64,000 bases of DNA from Cryobacterium sp. HLT2-28 (GCF_004402495.1 NZ_SOFH01000029.1:124001-188000), one strand, 5' to 3'. Shown: positions 27,771-35,593, counted from the first letter of the stretch. Numbers and translations are program-made. Notes: generated from the sequence alone by a model not told the origin.

Positions 27771-29003
27771 TTATCGACGGGATTCGGTCAGGACGCCGGT
27801 GAGGTACTGGTCGGTTATCCACTGGATCACGTCGACGACGACTGCGTCTCCGAATCCAAAGAGGGCCTGGTTGTCAGTGCGGGCGTTCGTCTTGAAGCTA
27901 CCCACTCCCATGAGTCGGGCGTACTCGAGCGGGGTCATCCAACGGACGCGGGCCTGACCCGTGCCGGCCACGACCAGGGCCTGCTTCGACGAGCCTCCAC
28001 CGGTTGTCCGGAGGCACCCCGCGATACCATCGGGCCGGATCTCCCACGTCGCGGAGCCGTTTCGGGTCCGGCGATATGCGGTGCGCTGCGAGAGCGTCTT
28101 CGCGTTCTTCAATTCGGCCAGGCGTGCGGCGTGCAGCGGCGTGAGGCTGCCGAAGAACTTGTCGGAGCGAGTCGTGTCCCACCAGCGGGGGTCGTCGTTA
28201 CTCATGGTCTCGACGACGGCGCCGAGGTCGTCGGGGCCGTCCGGGAGCGAGGCGAGCTCGCGCGTGTGCATCCGGAGGTCGGCGTTTGCGGCGTAGATGC
28301 GGCGAACCCACTCGGGGCGGATGTCGGAGAGCGGCGGGGCATCCGTGTTCGAGTCCCTGGGCAGCTCGCCACGGACGCCGACGACGAACATGCGTGGGCG
28401 GCTCTGAGGAACGAAGTGTCGCGCGTTGATCGCGAAGACGTCGCAGCTGTAGCCAAGCCGGTTCATCTCTTGGACTGCCTTGCGGAGATCTGCGCCGCCG
28501 TGGCTTGTCGCGAACCCGTGGACGTTCTCTAGGAGTGCGATCCTGGGGCGCTTCTCGTCCGACATTTCGTCGAGGACACGTGCGAATTCCCAGAACATTC
28601 CACTCTGCGATCCGCCCAGTCCCTCGCGCTTGCCGGCCAGGCTGAGGTCGATGCATGGGAACGATGCCGTGGCCAGGTCGAGGTCGTCGGGCATGCCGGC
28701 ACCTTTGACCGTGCGTACGTCACGGAGTTCGAAAGTAGCTCCCTCGTCGGGGCGGTTGGCGGCGTAGAGATCGAACTTGGCCTTCTCGATGTCGTTGGCC
28801 CAGGCGATCTCGTAACCGCGAGACTCGAGTGCTTCGGCCATCAGGCCGATTCCGGCGAAGAACTCGGCAACGCGGAAGCCGGCTCCCGGGGCTTGGATCG
28901 GTTCGTGCGCGTCGTTGCGCGAAATGTCTGGGGTCGACGCGGCCTCGGTCGGCGCGGGCGGGCGGCGCCTCGCAGTCGATTTGAGCGGTGCTGTGATGGT
29001 CAT
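27771..29003 (-). CDS. DNA (cytosine-5) methyltransferase
   Basis: A 410-aa C5-cytosine methyltransferase with all main motifs: I FFAGIGLMAEAL (SAM, residues 48-59), IV SFPCIDLSLAG with catalytic Cys117, VI LENVHGF (Glu159), VIII QSRPR, a target-recognition region (about 210-350), IX TTGGGSSKQA and X NQALFGFGDAVV. The N-terminal 40 residues are a poorly conserved Pro/Ala-rich extension. Start ATG 29003 with aaggtgg; the longer frame enters the promoter. It protects host DNA from the nuclease genes downstream, 221 bases further on. Confidence 0.95.
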   Translation of the reverse strand: MTITAPLKSTARRRPPAPTEAASTPDISRNDAHEPIQAPGAGFRVAEFFAGIGLMAEALESRGYEIAWANDIEKAKFDLYAANRPDEGATFELRDVRTVKGAGMPDDLDLATASFPCIDLSLAGKREGLGGSQSGMFWEFARVLDEMSDEKRPRIALLENVHGFATSHGGADLRKAVQEMNRLGYSCDVFAINARHFVPQSRPRMFVVGVRGELPRDSNTDAPPLSDIRPEWVRRIYAANADLRMHTRELASLPDGPDDLGAVVETMSNDDPRWWDTTRSDKFFGSLTPLHAARLAELKNAKTLSQRTAYRRTRNGSATWEIRPDGIAGCLRTTGGGSSKQALVVAGTGQARVRWMTPLEYARLMGVGSFKTNARTDNQALFGFGDAVVVDVIQWITDQYLTGVLTESRR

Positions 29004-29271
29004 TTCCGGCCACCTTTCCGTATGTCTACATAAGTTACTACCCGGGACCGTCACTCTGGATTCCGCATCGCGCAAAGACACGATCCGCAAGCCAAAGTCT
29101 CTGCGCCACCGCGTACTTCACGCTGGCAGTTAGGCCGACGACGGACGTTCTCGTCCGCCTTGCCTCTATATATGCGCGGTCCCAACTGGCCTGTCCTTGG
29201 CCCGCTGTCGTCGGAGCAAGTTGACCGTTGCGCACGCGGCCTTGCTCGCCAGATGCATCCCTACAATTAAA

Positions 29272-29865
29272 TCACAGGACGACTTTGCCGGGGCCGGGTC
29301 TGAGCACATCGATCCGAAATGCACTGTCGACCGCAACACCGACCCCAGCCCTCGGCCCGCCGCGGGGCTGTGACCGTTCCGCCACGGCCTCGACGATGCG
29401 GTCGGCCGCCAAGCTCGGGTTCTCGTGCTCCCAAAACCGCAGCACGGCCCAGCCCGCTCGGGACAGCGCCTCATCGGTGCCGCGGTCTCGGGCTATGTTC
29501 CTACCGACCTTGGCCCGCCAATAGTCGGTGTTCGTCTTGGACAGCACATGATGTTCGCGGCATCCGTGCCAGAAACAGCCGTCGATGAAGACTGCGACGC
29601 GTGCCCGCGAGAACACGATGTCCGCAGTCCGGCGCAGCGCCGGTTCCGGGCGGACGTTGACCCGATAGCGAAGCCCTCGACTGTGCACAATGCGCCGAAC
29701 CGCCATCTCCGGTTTCGTGTCGCGGGACTTGTTCGCCTGCATCACCCGACGAACGGTTGGAGTCGAAGCCCAGGAGCCGCCCGCTCCCGGCGGGGCGACC
29801 AAATTGACAGAAACGTCCTCCGACACCGGCTCAATGGTCCCGCGCATCGAACGTATTTCGCTCAT
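29272..29865 (-). CDS. vsr: very short patch repair endonuclease (Vsr)
   Basis: A 197-aa Vsr endonuclease. The motif TADIVF (Asp82) and FIDGCFWHGCREHH (residues 93-106, with metal/active-site His and Cys residues) define the family. It nicks at T:G mismatches that arise when 5-methylcytosine deaminates, and so limits mutation caused by the neighbouring methyltransferase. A non-conserved N-terminal extension of about 35 residues precedes the core. The ATG at 29865 is chosen over a TTG two codons earlier. It is the first gene of the leftward restriction module, with 268 bases between it and the methyltransferase. Confidence 0.92.
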   Translation of the reverse strand: MSEIRSMRGTIEPVSEDVSVNLVAPPGAGGSWASTPTVRRVMQANKSRDTKPEMAVRRIVHSRGLRYRVNVRPEPALRRTADIVFSRARVAVFIDGCFWHGCREHHVLSKTNTDYWRAKVGRNIARDRGTDEALSRAGWAVLRFWEHENPSLAADRIVEAVAERSQPRGGPRAGVGVAVDSAFRIDVLRPGPGKVVL

Positions 29866-29951
29866 GCTCAATTTGACATCGAGTTCCTCCGAAATGGCAG
29901 GGTGCTGGCCGTTGCGGGCAGTCGTGCTCGTCTGCGAGTCTCACCCAACCC

Positions 29952-30329
29952 TCACCACTCCACCGTCGCCGCATCTCGCGCCTTCTCGGCGAGCTCGTCA
30001 GCTTCGTCCAGGTGCTCTACCGGCCGGTCTCCGCCGAAGTAGCCGGAGGGAGAGCAAAGCCAGATGACGAGCTCGTTCTGCGACCAACCCACATCGCGTG
30101 CGAGCTCAACCAAGACCGGAACAACGGGCGCGACGTGTCCCGATTCGAATTGAAAGCCCGGGTAGACGTACGCACCTTCTCGCTCGACGGCCAGGAGCTG
30201 CCCGTCAGTTCTCATTCGTGAGACGGCGTCGACATCAATCTCCGGTAGGCCGAGGGCCTTCATGACTGCGTCAGGGGTCAGTAGCCCCCAGGTCGCCTCG
30301 ATATCGCGCCAGAGCGTCTCAATCCTCAC
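29952..30329 (-). CDS. ParS/MbcA-like antitoxin family protein (tentative)
   Basis: A 125-aa protein read from the GTG at 30329 (an upstream TTG at 30359 is possible). It has a helical N terminus (TPDAVMKALGLPEIDVDAVS), then LLAVEREGAYVYPGFQF and a C-terminal PVVPVLVELARDVGW and WLCSPSGYFGGDRPVEHL. The last part matches the Xre/MbcA/ParS toxin-binding domain pattern (WL-xP-x3-L/F-x-G-x-xP). Such antitoxins usually pair with RES toxins, but no RES gene is here. It overlaps by 11 bases the upstream gene, so the two form a unit. Confidence 0.6.
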   Translation of the reverse strand: MRIETLWRDIEATWGLLTPDAVMKALGLPEIDVDAVSRMRTDGQLLAVEREGAYVYPGFQFESGHVAPVVPVLVELARDVGWSQNELVIWLCSPSGYFGGDRPVEHLDEADELAEKARDAATVEW

Positions 30330-30633
30330 GGCCCGCACGCGGGTGCTCGACCCGCTCAATCCGGCGGACGCGGCTCGTGACGTGCCAGTAGAAGTCAGTC
30401 AACTCGTCGTCGGAGATCATCGTCCACCGTCCGGACTCCCCGACGATGCACGCCTCGAGAGTGCGGAGCGGCCGCGTCACGTCGTTGAAGGTGGCCGGCC
30501 GGCCCGGGCCGGGAATACGTTTGACCGTCTTGGCATCCAGGTCGAGGATGTGCGAGCTGCCCTGCGTGACCACACGCCAGACACCGCCCTCGTCGCCCAC
30601 CAGGCCGTTGACCTGCTCAGGTTCATCGTCCAT
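30319..30633 (-). CDS. conserved small hypothetical protein coupled to the ParS-like gene
   Basis: A 104-aa protein starting MDDEPEQVNG at ATG 30633. The core reads GVWRVVTQGSSHILDLDAKT, ATFNDVTRPLRTLEACIVG and FYWHVTSRVRRIER. The beta-rich character and the W-RV-T-GS-H-LDLD pattern recall small actinobacterial proteins of unknown function. Its stop overlaps the ParS-like gene. No RES, Fic, PIN or other toxin signature is visible, so its role (toxin, second antitoxin or adaptor) is open. It is divergent from the recombinase-fold gene at 30738. Confidence 0.65.
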   Translation of the reverse strand: MDDEPEQVNGLVGDEGGVWRVVTQGSSHILDLDAKTVKRIPGPGRPATFNDVTRPLRTLEACIVGESGRWTMISDDELTDFYWHVTSRVRRIERVEHPRAGRED

Positions 30634-30702
30634 GTCTGCCGACCCTCCCCGTCGACCATTTCGCGTGACCGACACACTCTGGATGCAGGTGCATTTGATG
30701 AA

Positions 30703-30718
30703 TATACTAATCCGCAAT
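30703..30718 (+). promoter_or_regulatory. shared promoter/operator-like motif, copy 1
   Basis: tatactaatccgcaat combines a -10-like tatact with the 11-base word taatccgcaat. The same word follows tatag at 32734-32749 near the paralogous gene. It ends 19 bases before the GTG of the recombinase-fold gene at 30738, consistent with a promoter plus operator. Confidence 0.4.
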
Positions 30719-30737
30719 ACAACAAATTGGAGTCGAG

Positions 30738-31631
30738 GTGACAAATTCCGACTACGAACCGAATCTCAACTTGGCGGTCTGGAACGAAGTGAAAAGATTC
30801 GTGCTCGACTCCGTCGCTGATGCCGCCGACGGCACCCCGTACACGGAGGCCGAGCTGAAGGTCGCAGCGTCACGCATCGCGGCGTGGACCTGGCAGACTG
30901 CAGGCCTGCCCCTGGAGCGCGGTGTTGTCTTCCGGCGGGACGTAGTCGCCCGGTTCATCGCAGTCGGCTGCTCGACGTTGAAGCCCGCGTCCCGGGGGAA
31001 CCTTCGGAGTCAGCTTCTGAGGATGTCCGAGGTGCTGCTCGACCCACGGGAGGTGCCACGGCGTCTCGCTGCGCTGGAATCCTCAGAGCCGGCAGCCCCA
31101 TACTCGGGCGCGGAGCTGATCTCGCTTCGCAGCTGGGCATCCACCCAGTCGACCCCGGCACGACGTGCAAACGCCTGGGTACTGCTCGCCACTGGTGCCG
31201 GCGCGGGGCTGGCGGCATCCGAAATCGGAGAGCTCCGCGTGGGCGACATCCGAGTTGATGGCAACGGCGTACTCCTAGTCGTTACGGGTGAGCGCCCGCG
31301 TGTAGTTCCCGTTCTGCGCGAGTGGGAGCAGGTCTTGGCCGACCGAACCCGCACTCTGGGGCCAGACCGGTTCGCCTTCCGCGAGAACCACGCCGCGAAC
31401 TACCCGAACCTCATCGCCAACTTCATCGACCGAAGCCAAGTTGTCGGCGTTAAGCCAAAGTCGCAACGGCTGCGCGCAACCTGGATAGTCCGGCACCTCG
31501 ACGCCGCCACGCCGGTGGTCCCGCTGATGCAGGCCGCTGGCATCGAGTCTCTGGAGGCGATGACTCGCTACGTGCGGTTCGTGCGCGAAGTTGATGACGG
31601 CGAGGCAAGGACTCGGCTGCGTGAGGCGTGA
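30738..31631 (+). CDS. tyrosine-recombinase-fold protein, probably catalytically inactive (paralogue 1)
   Basis: A 297-aa protein with an N-terminal helical core-binding-like domain (residues about 10-100) and a C-terminal part with the fold pattern of phage-integrase-type recombinases: LLATGAGAGLAASEIGELRV, a VVTGERPRVVPV hairpin and LRATWIVRHL. At the position of the first catalytic Arg (TGLRxSE) it has Ala, the HxLR histidine is Gln, and the GH box is GI; only the LR arginine and a late Tyr (TRYVRF) remain. It is clearly homologous to the protein at 32689-33672. GTG start after ttggag. It probably binds DNA but does not recombine it. Confidence 0.65.
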   Translation: MTNSDYEPNLNLAVWNEVKRFVLDSVADAADGTPYTEAELKVAASRIAAWTWQTAGLPLERGVVFRRDVVARFIAVGCSTLKPASRGNLRSQLLRMSEVLLDPREVPRRLAALESSEPAAPYSGAELISLRSWASTQSTPARRANAWVLLATGAGAGLAASEIGELRVGDIRVDGNGVLLVVTGERPRVVPVLREWEQVLADRTRTLGPDRFAFRENHAANYPNLIANFIDRSQVVGVKPKSQRLRATWIVRHLDAATPVVPLMQAAGIESLEAMTRYVRFVREVDDGEARTRLREA

Positions 31632-31750
31632 GAACAACAAGCTGGACGATTCCTGAGTGCCCGTTTAGTCAGTTTTAGTGTGCGTTGCCTGCACGAATCC
31701 TGAAGGGGACAGAGGGCTTACGTCGGGACACATGAGCCCAAATAATGCAC

Positions 31751-31784
31751 GCATATCCATGCATGCAAGAATGCACGGATATGC
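31751..31784. promoter_or_regulatory. inverted repeat, probable HipB-type operator
   Basis: gcatatcc (31751-31758) and ggatatgc (31777-31784) are perfect inverted arms 18 bases apart, with further partial symmetry outside. The arms contain TATCC and GGATA, the half-sites known for E. coli HipB, which uses an 8-base spacer; here the spacer is about one helical turn longer. It lies 49 bases upstream of the HipB-like start, as for autoregulation. Confidence 0.6.
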
Positions 31785-31833
31785 TGGCATTGGGCGGACT
31801 GGCCGCCGCAACGGACATGGAGAAAGCCTCGAC

Positions 31834-32079
31834 ATGTACACGGTGACCATCAGGCGATTCCGCGACCTCGGTGCCGTTATCAAGGCAGTCCGCGCGTCTC
31901 GTGGCATCCGCCAAGAGGAGCTGGCCGACACCCTCGCATTCTCACGCAACTACCTTCAAGAGCTCGAGAACGGCAAACCCAACCTCTACATCACCCGACT
32001 GTTCCGGGCCTTGAACGCTCTCGGCATCACCATCAGCGTCTCGTACACACTCGGCGACAAATCGGAAGGCCGTGACTGA
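31834..32079 (+). CDS. HipB-like XRE family regulator (orphan antitoxin)
   Basis: An 81-aa helix-turn-helix protein starting MYTVTIRRF. The HTH is LGAVIKAVRASRGIRQEELA followed by FSRNYLQELENGKPN, and the tail ITRLFRALNALGITISV is the usual HipB C-terminal strand region. HipB binds operators and neutralises the HipA kinase, but no hipA gene follows; only a 35-codon frame (32072-32179) overlaps its stop, and that frame does not resemble HipA. It may be an orphan that regulates neighbours or another toxin. The longer open frame upstream includes the operator and is unlikely to be translated. Confidence 0.8.
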   Translation: MYTVTIRRFRDLGAVIKAVRASRGIRQEELADTLAFSRNYLQELENGKPNLYITRLFRALNALGITISVSYTLGDKSEGRD

Positions 32080-32177
32080 GCAACAGTCAGGGTTCCTGGC
32101 CGACTATTTCTTCTCAGGCCAAGTCGCATATGAGGGGCACGCAGCGGAGCAATCACTGAGGGCCTTGCCTCAGATTT

Positions 32178-32212
32178 GAGAAATAAAAGATCTCTGACCT
32201 GCTTTTATTCTC
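32178..32212. other. AT-rich imperfect inverted repeat
   Basis: gagaaataaaag (32178-32189) faces cttttattctc (32202-32212); the arms match except for one extra A. It lies downstream of the HipB gene in a gap of about 295 bases that holds no gene. It may be a terminator-like hairpin or an end of a mobile element. Confidence 0.4.
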
Positions 32213-32374
32213 ACTTTGGACATCACATCAAAAGTGAACGCACAGGTAAGGGTAATGAGTCCCTTAATTTGCGCCCCACAACTGACCGCCTGCGCAGCCA
32301 CAAAACACCTCGGTCCACTCACCGGTGAATCACCGGCGACCTCAAGAAGCCGCAACGGGCGACTGAAAAACGAC

Positions 32375-32653
32375 CTACTTGTTGAGGCGCCCAGGCCAAA
32401 GGTCGACGCCGAAGCCCATTTCGAGTTTGGCGATGGTGGCGAGGTCGGGCCAGGAACGTCCGTGAAGGACGGACATCATCGTCGAGGGGTCCACGCCCAC
32501 GTCTCGGGCGGCGGCGCGGATACTCCGGTCTCCGATGGCGGCCTGAACGTTCAAGGCGAACTGTCGGGCGACCTCTCCGACTGGGTCTACAGAGGGCATT
32601 TCGGGCCAACCGTCCGCGAGGTCTCTCGGGGTGAGTCTGGCGGGCCTGGACAT
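32375..32653 (-). CDS. XRE-like helix-turn-helix protein
   Basis: A 92-aa protein from ATG 32653. After an N-terminal Pro-rich segment, VARQFALNVQAAIGDRSIRA begins an HTH with AARDVGVDPSTMMSVLHGRS as helices 2-3 and WPDLATIAKLEMGFGVDLWP as the tail; this is the pattern of XRE/Cro-type regulators of small antitoxins. It is divergent from the recombinase-fold gene at 32689, only 35 bases away, so it probably controls that operon and itself. Confidence 0.75.
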   Translation of the reverse strand: MSRPARLTPRDLADGWPEMPSVDPVGEVARQFALNVQAAIGDRSIRAAARDVGVDPSTMMSVLHGRSWPDLATIAKLEMGFGVDLWPGRLNK

Positions 32654-32688
32654 GGTTCGAGCGTAGAGCACACAGGGAGGCCTGTCGC

Positions 32689-33672
32689 ATGACGCCCGTG
32701 ACGCCGGCCCTTGTCGACTCTTCTCATGTTGATTATAGTAATCCGCAATTGGGTGCGGATGTCGCCCAAACCATCGAGGACTTCACTCCGATGATTCCCA
32801 AACGCCTCTGGGACGTGGTCGCGACCTTCACTCGGTCCGCCGTGGCAGACTTCGCGCCAGCAAATTGCGCCGAAGCCAGCAAGGCCCTGACTGTCGTGTC
32901 CCGGCTCGCCGTCTGGACGACGGAGACGGCCTGCCTCCCGCTCGAACGGAACATCGTCTTCAGCGGACGACACATCGAGACGTTCGCCGCACGCCAGATG
33001 GGCGGCCTCAGCCCCGTCGTCGCCCGCAATGAGCGCCTACGCCTGCTCCGCATCGCCGGGGAACTTCACTCGTTCGACCCCGTCCGTCGCGACGCGGGCA
33101 AGAAGCCCCGCCCGAACCCCTTCGCCCCCTACTCTCCGGCTGCCCTGGTGCGGTTCCGGAGCCAGGCCGCAACGCGGTCCACCCCGCTCCGCCGACACAA
33201 CTGGATGATGCTGCTCTCGCTCGCCGCCGGCTGCGCGTTGACGACCACGGAAATCGTCCACCTCAAAGCCAACGACGTCGACACCACCGAGGACGGCGTC
33301 ACCGTCACCGTGACGGGTGCCAGCCCGCGAACGGTCGTCTGCCTTGCCGAGTGGGAGGACGACATCAGGCACCTCCTGCACGCGCCGCTCGTCGTGGACT
33401 ACCTGTTTGTGAAGGACGTGCGTCCCAACGACGCCGTCGCATATGTGAAGAAGTTCCTGAACTCCACCGCGAAGGGCAGCGAGTTCCCCACCGTGGAACG
33501 CCTGCGGTCCACGTGGATTGTCGGTCACCTCGAGGCCAGGACACCCATCGTCGCCCTGGCCCAGGCGCTCGGCGTCAAGACGTACACCACGTTCGAACGG
33601 CTGGCGCGTTTCGTGACAGTGCCCGAAGTTGATGAACTGCAGGCCCTCTTCCGCGGGGAGTTGAACCGATGA
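32689..33672 (+). CDS. tyrosine-recombinase-fold protein coupled to the transposase (paralogue 2)
   Basis: A 327-aa protein homologous along its length to the one at 30738-31631 (shared: LPLERxxVF, LRLLRIAGEL-type helix, APYS, RSTPLRRxN, LRSTWIVGHL). In the recombinase-like C-terminal domain the catalytic Arg of TGLRxSE is not present (AGCALTTTEI), the HxLR His is Glu, the GH box is GV and no Tyr lies at the nucleophile position (TTFERLARF). The ATG at 32689 has an ideal agggagg site; a motif at 32734 hints that a shorter product might also exist. Its stop overlaps the transposase start by 4 bases (ATGA), so the two proteins are made together. Confidence 0.7.
   Translation: MTPVTPALVDSSHVDYSNPQLGADVAQTIEDFTPMIPKRLWDVVATFTRSAVADFAPANCAEASKALTVVSRLAVWTTETACLPLERNIVFSGRHIETFAARQMGGLSPVVARNERLRLLRIAGELHSFDPVRRDAGKKPRPNPFAPYSPAALVRFRSQAATRSTPLRRHNWMMLLSLAAGCALTTTEIVHLKANDVDTTEDGVTVTVTGASPRTVVCLAEWEDDIRHLLHAPLVVDYLFVKDVRPNDAVAYVKKFLNSTAKGSEFPTVERLRSTWIVGHLEARTPIVALAQALGVKTYTTFERLARFVTVPEVDELQALFRGELNR
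32734..32749 (+). promoter_or_regulatory. shared promoter/operator-like motif, copy 2
   Basis: tatagtaatccgcaat repeats the -10-like and taatccgcaat elements of 30703-30718. It lies inside the 5' part of the predicted coding region of the gene at 32689. If it is a promoter, a shorter form starting downstream would be made. Confidence 0.35.
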
Positions 33673-35429
33673 CGACTCTCGCGCCGGCGTCCCCAACGGT
33701 CATGGACCAACTCCGGAAGACCCTGCCCAAGCATGGATTCACCGGCAACTCCAGTCGCATCGTGCACAGCCAGGTCGAATTCATCGGCAAGCTCATTGAC
33801 GACTCCAAGGTCGCCGAGCAAATCGACGCATGGCAGGCAGAAGACCGCCTCAAGACCGCGCCCGGAGGTCGGCGGCGCATTGCCAGCACCCGAACGGTCC
33901 TTGTGCTCTTGCTCCTCTTGAGCACTGAATACAGTTCCCTGTTCGTCAAGGAGATGGCGACCATCGCGTCCGACAGGCTGAGCGGCAAGTCCTTGAGACT
34001 GCTCGACCTGTGGGGCAAAAAGCGAACTGCCCGAGAATGGTACTTCCCCCTCTGGCGGGCCCTGCACCGGGCGTTGAACACCATCGACCCGAAACCGGGC
34101 AAGCGCGGAAAGTTCGCCACCCACGCCGAGGTCGATGAGATTCTTGCGCTGCGAGAGGTGGCAGGAAGCCAACGAAAACAACTGCGCTTGGACTGGGTCT
34201 GCAACGCGCTGCTCGAGGCAACGCTGCAGCTTGTGCCCGAGGCGGCGCGCGATGAATGGAAGGGAGACCTCTGCGTTGACGCGACCGTCGTCCCCGCCTA
34301 TGGCAAACGCGGTGCACCCAAGTCAAAAACTCACGCGGCCATCGAGTTCGACGCCGGCTGGTACCGACGCACCAGCAGTCACAAGGAGACCGCCGACTCC
34401 AGCAAAGCGGCAAAGTCTGTCTTCGGCTGGGATCTGACCATCGCCGTGCAGACCAACCACGACCCCAAGACTCTCCCCGGATATCCGCTCCTCATTGCCG
34501 GCATCGGCTTCAACATCCCCGGAACTGCGCTCATCCACACTGCGCGTCACATCTTCGAGAGCGTCGCCGAGCGCGGCCACCCGGCCGGCCGCGCCACCGG
34601 CGACCGCGGGTACTACGCACTCGCGAAGTCCGAGGACTTGCAAATGCCCCTCCGGATGCTCGGCTACACCGTCGTCACCGACTACCGCGACGACCAGCTC
34701 GGCGTCAAAGACGGCTACGCCGGCTCCATGCAGGTCGAAGGCGCCCTCTACTGCCCGTCCATGCCCGAAGGCCTCGTCAACGCGACCATCCTCTACCGGG
34801 CCAAGGAAATCGACGCCACCACCTGGCGCAAACGCATCGTCGAACGCCGCCAATACATGCTCCGCCCCAAAGAGAAGCCCGACGCCAAAGGCCGCGTCCC
34901 GATGATGTGTCCCGCCCGAGGCCCCGGGGCCACCGTCAACTGCCCCCTCGTCGACAACGGCTGCACAAAGGTCGACGACGCACTCACCACCATCTACAAC
35001 GCACCCGTCAAACCCGACAGAATCTGCACCAACGCCACCTCCGTCACCGTTCCCGTCGAGGTCGGCGCGAAGCTGGCGCAGCACTACCAATACGGCAGCA
35101 ACGAGTGGCAGGAAATCTACTCCCACGACCGCAACACCATCGAGGGCGCCAACGGGTTCCTCAAGGACAGCTCCCACGAAGCCATCGGCGACTCCAGCCG
35201 ACGCCGAATCCGCGGGTCCACCGCCCAATACCTGCTCGTAAGCTTCCTCGTCGTCGCCGGCAACCTCCGGAAGCTGCAGAAGTACCGCGACGAGATGCTC
35301 AGGCCCGAAAGCGACGAAGAACGAGCGGACCGCCAAGCGCGGAAACTCGAAATCCGACGCAAGCGGAAGAACCGCAAGAAGCGGGTCGCGGCCTGGGACG
35401 ACTTCCAAAAGCCACCAGCCAAAACATAG
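33669..35429 (+). CDS. DDE transposase (IS1182/IS4-like)
   Basis: A 586-aa transposase. The acidic triad is probably Asp204 (LCVDATVV), Asp312 (TGDRGYYAL) and Glu492 (NTIEGANGFLKD). A large insertion with CPSMPEG and MMCPARG cysteine segments lies between the second and third acids, typical of this actinobacterial family. The tail (residues 540-586) is very basic. It is translationally coupled to the recombinase-fold protein before it, an unusual partner. A terminator follows at 35471-35522. No clear terminal inverted repeats were seen, so the mobile unit's ends are undefined. Confidence 0.85.
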   Translation: MTTLAPASPTVMDQLRKTLPKHGFTGNSSRIVHSQVEFIGKLIDDSKVAEQIDAWQAEDRLKTAPGGRRRIASTRTVLVLLLLLSTEYSSLFVKEMATIASDRLSGKSLRLLDLWGKKRTAREWYFPLWRALHRALNTIDPKPGKRGKFATHAEVDEILALREVAGSQRKQLRLDWVCNALLEATLQLVPEAARDEWKGDLCVDATVVPAYGKRGAPKSKTHAAIEFDAGWYRRTSSHKETADSSKAAKSVFGWDLTIAVQTNHDPKTLPGYPLLIAGIGFNIPGTALIHTARHIFESVAERGHPAGRATGDRGYYALAKSEDLQMPLRMLGYTVVTDYRDDQLGVKDGYAGSMQVEGALYCPSMPEGLVNATILYRAKEIDATTWRKRIVERRQYMLRPKEKPDAKGRVPMMCPARGPGATVNCPLVDNGCTKVDDALTTIYNAPVKPDRICTNATSVTVPVEVGAKLAQHYQYGSNEWQEIYSHDRNTIEGANGFLKDSSHEAIGDSSRRRIRGSTAQYLLVSFLVVAGNLRKLQKYRDEMLRPESDEERADRQARKLEIRRKRKNRKKRVAAWDDFQKPPAKT

Positions 35430-35470
35430 CCCAGGCCGGGCTTCACCAACACTTTCACCTGCGGCACGAG

Positions 35471-35522
35471 GCGCTCCAGCACGCTCGAAATCACCACTTC
35501 GAGAGCGCTGGGGCGCTTTTTC
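35471..35522 (+). terminator. rho-independent terminator after the transposase
   Basis: gcgctccagcacgctcgaa (35471-35489) pairs with ttcgagagcgctggggcgc (35498-35516) with three mismatches, followed by six Ts. It ends the recombinase-fold/transposase operon. Confidence 0.75.
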
Positions 35523-35593
35523 GTGCCCGGGAGGCCGACACGGGTGGGGTCGGCCTCGCGGAGAGCCAACGACAGCCCCAAGAATGACGAAAG

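Noticed and set aside
32072-32179. 35-codon frame overlapping the HipB stop, in the usual hipA place
   Set aside because: Does not resemble HipA, and too short to be the kinase.
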